A DNA stretch of 64,000 nucleotides, taken from the NCBI RefSeq assembly GCF_004339015.1, contig NZ_SMFQ01000003.1, forward strand, positions 744,001-808,000, written 5' to 3'. Below are positions 52,073-59,236 of the stretch, in pieces (position 1 is the stretch's first letter; the number at the start of each line of letters is the position of its first letter). This DNA is from Cocleimonas flava (GTDB lineage Bacteria; Pseudomonadota; Gammaproteobacteria; Thiotrichales; Thiotrichaceae). The notes below the pieces were generated by a model that was not told the origin of the DNA, ran no database searches, and was given only the letters and a program-made list of their open reading frames with translations. A program made the translations under genes and the position numbers.

Positions 52073-53017
52073 ATGAAAAAAAACAAAGACATTCCATTAC
52101 ATTCTTTTAAAAACACTGTTGATAATGTACAGAGTTCTCAGGGAAAAACACTCGAACCCCTTGATCCAGAATTTCCGTTTGTAATGACCAGTTTTGGGGC
52201 CATGAATGAGTCAGCTCAGGCAAAATATCCACATCGTCATGATTGCTATGAAGTGCTGTATATTTGTGAAGGCGAAGGAACTCATATCATTGATTTCGAA
52301 CCCTATCCCGTTAAGACGAATACATTCTATTTCCTCTCCAAAGACCAGGTCCATTTTTGGCAATTAAGTAAACCATTAAAGGGTTATGCCCTGCTCTTTA
52401 CTGAAGAGTTTTTAGGCATTCCTTCTTCGAACATTATCAGGACCCATGATTTCTCCTTTTTCCACGATGTGGGACAAGCCCCCTACCTTTCTATCGATAA
52501 CAAAGCATCTGCAATGGTCAATGGATTGTTTGATGGAATAGAGCAGGAGTTTCGCAATGAGACTGTGCGAAGTCTGTCCGTATTACGTGCTTATTTACAC
52601 ATTCTGCTAACACAACTACATCGTTTGTATGATGTTGATCACCCAGAAAGACACGCCAAGACAACATCGCCTATCGTACGACATTTTTCACAACTGGTAT
52701 CCGAACACTTTATTTCGGAACATTCTGTAAAAGACTACGCCAACAAAATCGGGATTAGTACCAGCCATCTCACCGATACCATCAAAGCTGTTACAGGACA
52801 ATCACCGGGAAACATTATTCGACAAAAGCTTGCGGTAGAAGCTAAGCGTTTACTAGTCCAAAGCAACGCTAGCATCGCTGAAATTGGTTATCACCTAAAC
52901 TTTGAAGACTCATCCTATTTCGGACGATTTTTTAAACGTGAAACCGGTATGAGTCCTGCAGCCTTTCGCCAGGAGATACGAGAAAAATACCAGATTGACT
53001 CAGACAAAACCCCTTGA
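52073..53017 (+). CDS. AraC-family regulator with cupin sensor domain
   Basis: Regulator of 314 aa. The N-terminal cupin-like AraC-binding domain contains HRHDCYEVLYICEGEGTHIIDFEPYPV. The C-terminal double HTH (about 215-305) has KDYANKIGISTSHLTDTIKAVTGQSP and IAEIGYHLNFEDSSYFGRFFKRETGMSPAAFR. The ligand is unknown. It precedes the exported OsmC-like and MBL genes on the same strand, which are its likely targets. Confidence 0.92.
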   Translation: MKKNKDIPLHSFKNTVDNVQSSQGKTLEPLDPEFPFVMTSFGAMNESAQAKYPHRHDCYEVLYICEGEGTHIIDFEPYPVKTNTFYFLSKDQVHFWQLSKPLKGYALLFTEEFLGIPSSNIIRTHDFSFFHDVGQAPYLSIDNKASAMVNGLFDGIEQEFRNETVRSLSVLRAYLHILLTQLHRLYDVDHPERHAKTTSPIVRHFSQLVSEHFISEHSVKDYANKIGISTSHLTDTIKAVTGQSPGNIIRQKLAVEAKRLLVQSNASIAEIGYHLNFEDSSYFGRFFKRETGMSPAAFRQEIREKYQIDSDKTP

Positions 53018-53103
53018 TTTAAGTCAAAAGATTGGATGATTCAACTGAAAATCCGCGAAAAGTACCAGAACAGCCGTGTTCAGTCTCTATATAAACTCCT
53101 GCA

Positions 53104-53135
53104 TTAATTCATCATATCCCCATAGCATGAATTAA
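53104..53135 (+). promoter_or_regulatory. Inverted repeat before the OsmC-like gene
   Basis: TTAATTCAT and ATGAATTAA form a perfect 9-bp inverted repeat with a 14-nt spacer, 26 bp before the start codon. It could be an operator of the upstream AraC protein or a leader hairpin. Confidence 0.4.
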
Positions 53136-53160
53136 CCATTAGCATTCAAGGAGAGAACCA

Positions 53161-54453
53161 ATGAAAACTCAACTAAGTACTTTATCAATACTAACCACAC
53201 TTCTTATTTCAGGAAGTGCCGTTTATGCAGATACTGACACAAGGCAAGATTCAAAAACGTATAAAATCGCAACACGATTAAGTGACTATACGCGCCCAAT
53301 AACGTTTACCCCGACAAAAGCCATAGCAGTCAACGGTGCAATTACCGAAAATATTGTTACCACCACTCAAAACATATTTAACAAAGAGGCTCTTTTCCTC
53401 AAGAAAGGAATAGTGAAGCCTGTAGGTGAAGACCAATTCAGTGCATGGGAACTTGTCAGTGACGAAGGTGGTACTGATCATGATCAAACGGCACCAAACC
53501 CTTTAACCTATTATACGGCAGGTTCAGCCTCAAGTTTATTAACCCAAATTGAAAGAAGCATAAAAATATTAGGTCTGGATGTTGAGGATGTAAAAATAGA
53601 ATCAAAAATATTTTTTAGATTCGATGATCCCATGACAAAAAAATGGTCTGGCTACACGGATAAAGTCATCTCTAATATTCTCATTAAAAGTAATGAGCCA
53701 CCCGAAAAAATAACAGCATTAAAAGAAATGGCTCTTAAAGCCTGGGCTGTGGGTGAAGGACTGGCAAACAAAACCACTATCGATGCTGCAATAGTCATCA
53801 ATTCAGATAATTGGTCAGGAATGACAGTTCATGCAGGAAAAGTAGAATCCCCTATTTCTATCGACAATGGTTTTACCCTCACCAATGTCACACCTGATTT
53901 AAAATTTGAAACAATGGACATTGAAGAAGATCTTGCTTTTGGCATGATGAATATGCCGAACCCTATGATATTCCCAGAAATTGCCATTGCCGAATCTGCA
54001 AATGATGCAGGCAGACCCTATATGCACAAGATCAGAGCTAAATCATTAACCCAAAATTATCAAACCTGGGAGCTTTATTCTGATGACAGCCGTGGATATT
54101 CTGGAATGGATAAAGCCCCTACCTCAAGAGACTATTTCACCGTAGGCACATCCTTTTGCTTAATGAGTCAACTTGCAATAAATAAAATGCTCTTCCAGAA
54201 ACAAGGCGTCGAGATTAAAAATTACCGGGTAGAACACCAATTTAATTATCAGCAAGATAATTTTATGACACCCACAATGACGGGACATCTGGATGATGTA
54301 ATTACCAGAGTCATAGTCACCAGCGACGCTCCAGAAGAAGCGGTAAATAATTATGCCAAACAATCTCTTCGTATGTGTTTTGCAGGAGAAGGAATTCAAA
54401 ATGAAACTGAAATGGAAACCAATATTTACCTCAACGGAAAGATCGTAAAGTAA
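53161..54453 (+). CDS. Exported protein with two tandem OsmC-like domains
   Basis: Secreted protein of 430 aa. A signal peptide ends near GSAVYA. The two halves (about 30-215 and 280-425) are homologous: each has a helix-starting TAGSASSLLTQI or TVGTSFCLMSQL, and ends with LKAWAVGEGLANKTTIDAAIVIN or LRMCFAGEGIQNETEMETNIYLN. Spacing and pattern resemble the OsmC/Ohr fold. The Cys expected in those helices are Ser/Trp in half 1 but Cys in half 2 (FCLM, MCFA), so only half 2 might be redox active. I have no named family; the OsmC assignment is inference. Confidence 0.6.
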   Translation: MKTQLSTLSILTTLLISGSAVYADTDTRQDSKTYKIATRLSDYTRPITFTPTKAIAVNGAITENIVTTTQNIFNKEALFLKKGIVKPVGEDQFSAWELVSDEGGTDHDQTAPNPLTYYTAGSASSLLTQIERSIKILGLDVEDVKIESKIFFRFDDPMTKKWSGYTDKVISNILIKSNEPPEKITALKEMALKAWAVGEGLANKTTIDAAIVINSDNWSGMTVHAGKVESPISIDNGFTLTNVTPDLKFETMDIEEDLAFGMMNMPNPMIFPEIAIAESANDAGRPYMHKIRAKSLTQNYQTWELYSDDSRGYSGMDKAPTSRDYFTVGTSFCLMSQLAINKMLFQKQGVEIKNYRVEHQFNYQQDNFMTPTMTGHLDDVITRVIVTSDAPEEAVNNYAKQSLRMCFAGEGIQNETEMETNIYLNGKIVK

Positions 54454-54521
54454 GACAAAACACCCTGTTGAAAGACCCTTTCAACAGGGGTAATTATCAA
54501 ATGAGATAAAGGAACATAGAA

Positions 54522-55562
54522 ATGAAACAGCTAAAAAAACTACTGCCCGCTAATGTCAAAAATACATTGAGCGTATGTTTTGCCACAGTTATTTTAACCT
54601 TAAGCGGAGTAGCGACAGCCGAAAGTACGTTTGATACACAGGCCGTAAAAGACAAATACAGTGTTAGAGATTATGTTTATGCGCCAATGCCTGAGCGCGG
54701 CTACAACTATTATGAAATTGCCAAAGATACCTATTTCGTTCATGACGAATTCGAACACATGGTCTTTTTTGTCACTGACGACGGTGTAGTTGTTTATGAC
54801 CCCAAGCCTGATGTATCGCCATTTGTGCTCAAGGTGATTCCTCAAGTCACGGACAAACCCATCACACATGTAATTTACTCACACCATCATCGTGATCATT
54901 CACAAGGGGCTTATCTTTTTCCGGAGTCAGCTGAGTTGATTGCCAATGAACGAACCACCAAATTTCTGGCAATTGCAAAAGACCCAAAACGTCCTATGCC
55001 TGACACAACCTGGTCGGACAGTTATGTACTGGAAACTGGCGGCCTCCGACTTGAATTCAAAGATTTAGGACGGAACTGGCATTCTCAAGACGACACCATC
55101 ATGTATGCACCGCAGCAAAAGATCTTGTTTGCTACTGATATGTTCCACGCTGATGCGGCTCCCTGGATCCATTTTGGTGAATCTTCCGACCCAATGTTCG
55201 CCTTTATGTTGCCCGGCATATTATTAGATACTTATGATTTTGAGTTTGTTATTCCCGGTCATGAACGCATTGTACCCACTCGTGCTCACATGGAGACCTA
55301 TAAAGCGTTGATAGCGGATATGCAAAAGATTCTATTTGAGGTTGTAAAATCCCCTGCATTCCAGAAAAGCGCTGAAGAAGCAGCCAAACGTTATAAAGAT
55401 GGTCAAGACCACTGGGAATACAAAGAAAGTATCATGACAGCGTCAAATCTGTGCGCGAGTAAGTTTATCGAAAATTGGGCTGGGCGCGTACGTAATGCCA
55501 ACTTGAATGCCGTGGAAAACTGCCAAACCATGTTTATGCATCAGATTATTCTTGATCCATAA
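54522..55562 (+). CDS. Exported metallo-beta-lactamase-fold hydrolase
   Basis: MBL-fold protein of 346 aa with a signal peptide (ending SGVATA). The zinc motif HHHRDHSQGA (HxHxDH) lies at about residues 128-137, followed by NWHSQDDT, ATDMFHADA and PGHERIVPT, supplying the later ligands. No lactamase activity is implied; relatives include quinoprotein-linked MBL and lactonase-like enzymes. It lies 68 bp after the OsmC-like gene, with which it probably forms an operon. Confidence 0.88.
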   Translation: MKQLKKLLPANVKNTLSVCFATVILTLSGVATAESTFDTQAVKDKYSVRDYVYAPMPERGYNYYEIAKDTYFVHDEFEHMVFFVTDDGVVVYDPKPDVSPFVLKVIPQVTDKPITHVIYSHHHRDHSQGAYLFPESAELIANERTTKFLAIAKDPKRPMPDTTWSDSYVLETGGLRLEFKDLGRNWHSQDDTIMYAPQQKILFATDMFHADAAPWIHFGESSDPMFAFMLPGILLDTYDFEFVIPGHERIVPTRAHMETYKALIADMQKILFEVVKSPAFQKSAEEAAKRYKDGQDHWEYKESIMTASNLCASKFIENWAGRVRNANLNAVENCQTMFMHQIILDP

Positions 55563-55574
55563 AACTTAACTACG

Positions 55575-55628
55575 TTAAAGGCGAATACTAGCTTTTGATT
55601 GGGTTAGTATTCGCTTTAATTTTTATTA
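55575..55628 (+). terminator. Terminator after the MBL gene
   Basis: Arms GCGAATACTA (55581-55590) and TAGTATTCGC (55605-55614), extended by TTAAA/TTTAA, then a T-run. It lies 19 bp after the stop. Confidence 0.85.
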
Positions 55629-55684
55629 ATTTTCATGAGAAACAAGCTATGAGTGACATACCACTAAATTAGCAAACATCCAAT

Positions 55685-55854
55685 TAATGGACAGGTGACC
55701 GAGAAAAAGGCGAGGTTCGAATTGACGACTTACCCTTACTGCCCACTAGTTCACCACATGATGCCGACCGATTTTGTCCAGTTGATATTGAGCCAATTAT
55801 TAAAACCGCAAAATCATCAATGAACTGCAATAAATATAATTATCGAAGATATTA
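55685..55854 (+). pseudogene. Possible decayed ORF remnant
   Basis: A frame from about 55685 reads 55 sense codons (WTGDREKGEVRIDDLPLLPT... to NYRRY) without a start codon and with the preceding ATG frame stopping early. It looks more like coding than spacer but has no recognised family. The rest of the gap to 55893 is empty. Confidence 0.25.
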
Positions 55855-55893
55855 AACACTGTTACTAACACCTAAAATATGGAAGAGAAAACC

Positions 55894-56235
55894 ATGCCTA
55901 GAAAATTTTTTGCAGTAGCCTTGCTTGTCTCATTTATAGCAATGTCTACATCAGGGTTGATGATGTTTTTCATTGAAAAACCATCGTTTACCATTCAAAT
56001 GCACCCAGTACATAAACTCTTCGGACTGGTTATGATCATCTCGGTGATTGGCCATCTAAGTTTTAACTATCGATCTCTATTAACTTATTTGAAGACGAAA
56101 ACAATCGCAATATTCGGCAGTGTATTGGTATTTCTACTGGTATTTCTCTACGGTGTAGCGATCAACAATAAAGTACCCGACAATATTGCGATACCGATGG
56201 ATGAACTGGCAGGTCAGGCTGAGTCACACGAGTAA
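55894..56235 (+). CDS. Small DUF4405-like membrane protein
   Basis: Membrane protein of 113 aa with three hydrophobic segments (about 5-26, 40-60 and 73-92). MHPVHKLFGLVMIISVIGHLSFNY carries several His within helices, as in the cytochrome-b-like DUF4405 family, so haem binding is possible. An ATG at 55879 is also in frame, but GGAAGAG lies upstream of the ATG at 55894. It may belong to the AraC-linked group; that is inference. Confidence 0.7.
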   Translation: MPRKFFAVALLVSFIAMSTSGLMMFFIEKPSFTIQMHPVHKLFGLVMIISVIGHLSFNYRSLLTYLKTKTIAIFGSVLVFLLVFLYGVAINNKVPDNIAIPMDELAGQAESHE

Positions 56236-56239
56236 CAAC

Positions 56240-56262
56240 AAGTTTTGAGGGGGGACTTTTTT
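56240..56262 (-). repeat. Diverged C6/G6-like repeat, unit 17
   Basis: AAGTTTTGAGGGGGGACTTTTTT just after the DUF4405 stop resembles a shortened reverse unit. Weak. Confidence 0.4.
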
Positions 56263-56362
56263 AATGAGTTTACATTTCAGTGATTTTTTTGTCGCTCAGG
56301 AGCGTATTTCTTTTTCACTTATTTTAGAAATCAGTCACGAGTTCACTTCTTTGTTTACTGTG

Positions 56363-56395
56363 TGAAAAGCCGCATAAAAGTACAGGGGTGTGTTT
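56363..56395 (-). repeat. Diverged C6/G6-like repeat, unit 18
   Basis: GAAAAGCCGCATAAAAGTACAGGGGTGTGTTT keeps the unit's layout but has a G4 run, 64 bp before truC. Confidence 0.5.
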
Positions 56396-56458
56396 ATAAG
56401 TGTTATCTTTAAGAATACTTATTTATTCAGCCTTTAACGCCCAAAACTAACGAATTCT

Positions 56459-57202
56459 ATGACTGACTTTTCAGACAGCTTTTCTATTATCTATCAAGAT
56501 GATGACATCGTAGCGATACATAAGCCTGCCGGTCTTTTGGTTCATCGATCGTGGATGGATTCCGACGAAACACAATTCGCCGTGCAGATGACCAGAGATG
56601 CGATTGGGCAAAAGGTATTCCCCGTACATCGTCTGGATAAGCCCACCTCAGGCGTACTTATCTTTGCTCTTTCATCAGAGGTTGCGCGATTACTTCAAGA
56701 ACAATTCCAGAATAATAGCATCGAAAAAGAATACCTCGCTCTGGTACGAGGCTGGCCAAGCCATGCAAAAGATCATGGAAAATGGATAGTCGATAAACCC
56801 CTTAAATATCATGTCGACAAGTTCTCCGAACCCGATACTGAAGAAGGGAAAATGCAAGAAGCTGAAACACATTTTGATTGTCTACAAACAGCGACCATCC
56901 AGCAACCCGTAGGACGCTATGACTCAGCTAGATATGCTCTAGTAAAAGCGATGCCAAAAACTGGCAGAAAACATCAAATACGTCGCCACCTGAATCACTG
57001 TAATCACCCCATAGTGGGAGATGTAAATCATGGGGATCGTCATCACAATCACTTCTTTCAAGACCACTTTAAGCAGACTCGCTTATATCTGGCAGCCACA
57101 CAGATAACACTTACGCATCCGATTAGTTTGGAGTCTTTGGTGATTGAAGCACCGATAGAGGCATCCTTTCAAAGTGTGATTGATCAGATTGATTGGGATT
57201 AG
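56459..57202 (+). CDS. truC: tRNA pseudouridine(65) synthase TruC
   Basis: RluA-family pseudouridine synthase of 247 aa modifying U65 of tRNA-Ile/Asp-type substrates. The start FSIIYQDDDIVAIHKPAGLLVHRSWMD, the catalytic FPVHRLDKPTSGVL (Asp about residue 60) and GRKHQIRRHLNHCNHPIVGDVNHGD are diagnostic of TruC rather than RluA/C/D (no S4 domain). It is a housekeeping gene marking the left edge of the accessory segment. Confidence 0.93.
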   Translation: MTDFSDSFSIIYQDDDIVAIHKPAGLLVHRSWMDSDETQFAVQMTRDAIGQKVFPVHRLDKPTSGVLIFALSSEVARLLQEQFQNNSIEKEYLALVRGWPSHAKDHGKWIVDKPLKYHVDKFSEPDTEEGKMQEAETHFDCLQTATIQQPVGRYDSARYALVKAMPKTGRKHQIRRHLNHCNHPIVGDVNHGDRHHNHFFQDHFKQTRLYLAATQITLTHPISLESLVIEAPIEASFQSVIDQIDWD

Positions 57203-57208
57203 AAAATT

Positions 57209-57237
57209 GTCACCCCCCTACTTTGGGGCACTTTTTT
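57209..57237 (+). repeat. C6/G6 dispersed repeat, unit 19
   Basis: Forward copy of the TACTTTGGGG subtype (GTCACCCCCCTACTTTGGGG, CACT6), 6 bp after the truC stop. It starts the first copy of the duplicated accessory unit. Confidence 0.92.
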
Positions 57238-57417
57238 CAAATCTAGCGATGTTGTTTAAACCCCTTTCAAATAAGCCGAGCGACACGGCTAATTGACGAT
57301 TAAGGTTTTAGCTGTCTGAGTGAGGAACGAGCGAGTTCTAAAACCGCGTCAATTTGCTGTGTTGTGAGGGAACCGCATGCGGCTTGTTTGTGGGCGGCAT
57401 TTTGTTTGGTTCGTTGG
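57238..57417. repeat. Duplicated palindromic unit R1, copy 1
   Basis: About 180 bp, with a long imperfect palindrome from AAGCCG (57273) to CGGCTT (57385). Stem elements are AATTGACG/CGTCAATT, GGTTTTAG/CTAAAACC and ACAC/GTGT, with a variable apex. It is about 85 % identical to 58626-58808. No ORF. Confidence 0.85.
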
Positions 57418-57681
57418 GTATCACAATTAACTAGTATTTATAGTTACAGCGGCTCAGGAATGTTTTATCCACTAGGCGCGACTTGCAGTGAATGGTTATT
57501 CCCTTCACAAAAGTTGTAACAACGTGGATGAGGCATTCCTGATTCGCCCGAAGGGAGCAACCCAATGCCCACAATACAGCGTTATGTTTATTGGAAAGGG
57601 ATTTCCATTACCATCTAAACATGCCTTGCCTTGTGAGCATTGGGTTGCTCTGTAGTTATAAATACTAGATAACTGTGATAC
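57418..57681. mobile_element. 264-bp MITE-like insertion
   Basis: Terminal inverted repeats of 32 bp (57418-57449 and 57650-57681) match at 28 positions and begin GTATCACA. They are flanked by TGG on both sides, a possible 3-bp target duplication. The second copy of the surrounding unit lacks it, confirming insertion. Inside are further perfect inverted repeats: TCAGGAATG/CATTCCTGA, GAGCAACCCAATGC/GCATTGGGTTGCTC and TGGAAA/TTTCCA. No transposase; it must be mobilised in trans. Confidence 0.85.
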
Positions 57682-57799
57682 TGGGCTGAGCAAAATAAAT
57701 GAACTCGTAGCCGATAACTAAATATTCGAGGAGAAGAAACAAATTACCAAGCTACGAAAAAATTACTCGGTGATAGACAATAGATTGAAATCAAAAATA
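57682..57799. repeat. Duplicated unit R2, copy 1
   Basis: About 118 bp, beginning TGGGCTGAGC and including AACTCGTAGCC and TATTCGAGGAG. It is about 90 % identical to 58809-58926. It normally follows R1 directly; here the MITE separates them. No ORF was supported. Confidence 0.85.
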
Positions 57800-57828
57800 G
57801 TCACCCCCCTACTTTGAGGCTCTTTTTT
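57800..57828 (+). repeat. C6/G6 dispersed repeat, unit 20
   Basis: Forward copy (GTCACCCCCCTACTTTGAGGC, TCT6) closing the first duplicated unit. Confidence 0.92.
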
Positions 57829-57909
57829 AACCCTTCATATCTACAAAAAAATTAAAATTAATTGTACTCTACACAGATAAAACAAATATAAACAACGAGG
57901 ACCATTCTC

Positions 57910-58539
57910 ATAGATAACTTACTAAGCCGATCAGCTGAATTTGAGAAAGAGATGATTCGCATCTTTATGCAAGATGCTTATGATAATTCAGACAGAATTC
58001 GCATAAGTAAAATTATGTGTAGCGTTGCTTTCGAGCATGCTGAAAGTCTCAAAATATTATTAGCATCACATAATTTCACATCAGCAGTGGGAATACTTCG
58101 TATTCAATTCGAATCCTATGTTCGAGGAGTATGGGTGCTTTATGCAGCATCAGATACTGAGCTAAGTAAACTAACCGCCGAGCTAAATAATGAGAACGCT
58201 AAACGCGCAGAAAGATTGCCAATGCTAAGCGCAATGATTAACAAGTTAGAATCTAAAGCACCTGAGAATGCGATTTCTCCAATACTTGAGTTTAAAAAGT
58301 ATTCATGGGGGCCATTGAACTCCTATTTGCATGGAGGTCTTCATGCTATTGATCGACATAGTAAAGGTTACCCTGTCGGTATACTTGAGCAAGCACTGAA
58401 AGCGTCAAATGGTGTTAATGGAATGGTAGGAATGTTTGCTGCTGTTCTTACTGGAAGACAAGATTTAGTTAAAGAAGTATCAGAAATATACAAATCGTAT
58501 TCAGACTGTTTTCAGATGAAAGCAGATATGAATTCATAA
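57910..58539 (+). CDS. Hypothetical protein, DUF6988-like
   Basis: Unrecognised with certainty; a helical, probably cytoplasmic protein that resembles DUF6988/abortive-type hypothetical proteins (VAFEHAESLKILLASHNFTSAVGILRIQFESYVRGVWVLYAA; LNSYLHGGLHAI). An ATG at 57952 gives 195 aa. The frame continues upstream as convincing protein sequence (DNLLSRSAEFEKE) to an ATA at 57910 with GAGGA 8 nt before it. That suggests a mutated ATG or a rare start (209 aa). It lies between the two duplicated repeat units, like a cassette. Confidence 0.6.
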   Translation: MDNLLSRSAEFEKEMIRIFMQDAYDNSDRIRISKIMCSVAFEHAESLKILLASHNFTSAVGILRIQFESYVRGVWVLYAASDTELSKLTAELNNENAKRAERLPMLSAMINKLESKAPENAISPILEFKKYSWGPLNSYLHGGLHAIDRHSKGYPVGILEQALKASNGVNGMVGMFAAVLTGRQDLVKEVSEIYKSYSDCFQMKADMNS

Positions 58540-58596
58540 TAAAGCATCGATACAGATAAGCTATTAAACCTAAATCCAAACAATAATCTTAATATA

Positions 58597-58625
58597 GTCA
58601 CCCCCCTACTTACAGGCACTTTTTT
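58597..58625 (+). repeat. C6/G6 dispersed repeat, unit 21
   Basis: Forward copy (GTCACCCCCCTACTTACAGGC, ACT6) opening the second duplicated unit, 57 bp after the hypothetical gene. Confidence 0.92.
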
Positions 58626-58808
58626 AAAATCTAGCGATGTTGTTTAACCCCCTTTCAAACAAGCCGAGCGACACGGCTAATTGGCGATTATGGTTTTAGC
58701 TGTTTGAGCGACTATAGGAGCGAGTTCTAAAACCGCGTCAATTCGCTGTGTCGTGAGGGAACCGCTTGCGGCTTTTTTGTGGGCAGCCTTTTGTTTGGTT
58801 CGTTTATT
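58626..58808. repeat. Duplicated palindromic unit R1, copy 2
   Basis: Second copy of the 180-bp palindromic unit, with the palindrome from AAGCCG (58661) to CGGCTT (58774). The apex sequence differs from copy 1 while the stem is largely kept. Its first 25 bp recur in degenerate form after unit 23 (61648-61675). Confidence 0.85.
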
Positions 58809-58926
58809 TTGGCTGAGCAAAATAAATGAACTCGTAGCCGATAACTAAATATTCGAGGAGAAGAAACAAATCACCAAGCTACGAAAAAATTACTCGGTGA
58901 TAGATAACAGATTTAAATCAGGTAAA
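58809..58926. repeat. Duplicated unit R2, copy 2
   Basis: Second copy of the 118-bp unit, uninterrupted here and following R1 directly. It is followed by a truncated C6/G6 repeat. Confidence 0.85.
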
Positions 58927-58943
58927 GTCACCCCCTACTTATG
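58927..58943 (+). repeat. C6/G6 dispersed repeat, unit 22 (truncated)
   Basis: GTCACCCCCTACTTATG with five C and no T-run; it ends the second duplicated unit. Confidence 0.7.
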
Positions 58944-59100
58944 TAATAAATGAACATATAGAACCAATGATTAGGTAACAAGAATCTGGCATAATAACTA
59001 AAACTTATTCGGTTTATTTGAAAAATACAAAAACCGAAAAAAAGTAGGGAAGAGTCCCTATTTTCCTGTATTTAAAACAGATAGAAAGTTAAAAACACCT

Positions 59101-59205
59101 ATTTAACAGTAACTTAAGGATTCGTTTCAAATTGATAAAATAACTAGAAGGATTCCATATATTACTATTAAGAGGGATTTAATCCTTCTTTAAAGACCGT
59201 TAGAT
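59101..59205 (+). other. Possible attC-like site upstream of the OLD gene
   Basis: ATTTAAC (59101-59107, RYYYAAC) and GTTAGAT (59199-59205, GTTRRRY) bracket complementary stretches AACTTAAGGATT and AATCCTTCTTTAAAG. The layout is that of an integron attC site, but the pairing is imperfect. The rest of 58944-59236 is AT-rich spacer. Confidence 0.3.
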
Positions 59206-59236
59206 TCCTCAGAGTAATTGAAGTCAGGAGTAAGTT

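Noticed and set aside
57253-57419. R1 copy 1 as an integron attC (it contains GTTTAAAC and GTTGGGT)
   Set aside because: The core-like sequences are not both kept in copy 2 and the size and stem do not fit attC; treated as a palindromic repeat.
57505-57693. 62-aa minus-strand ORF inside the MITE
   Set aside because: It is created by the inverted repeats of the element and has no protein-like features.
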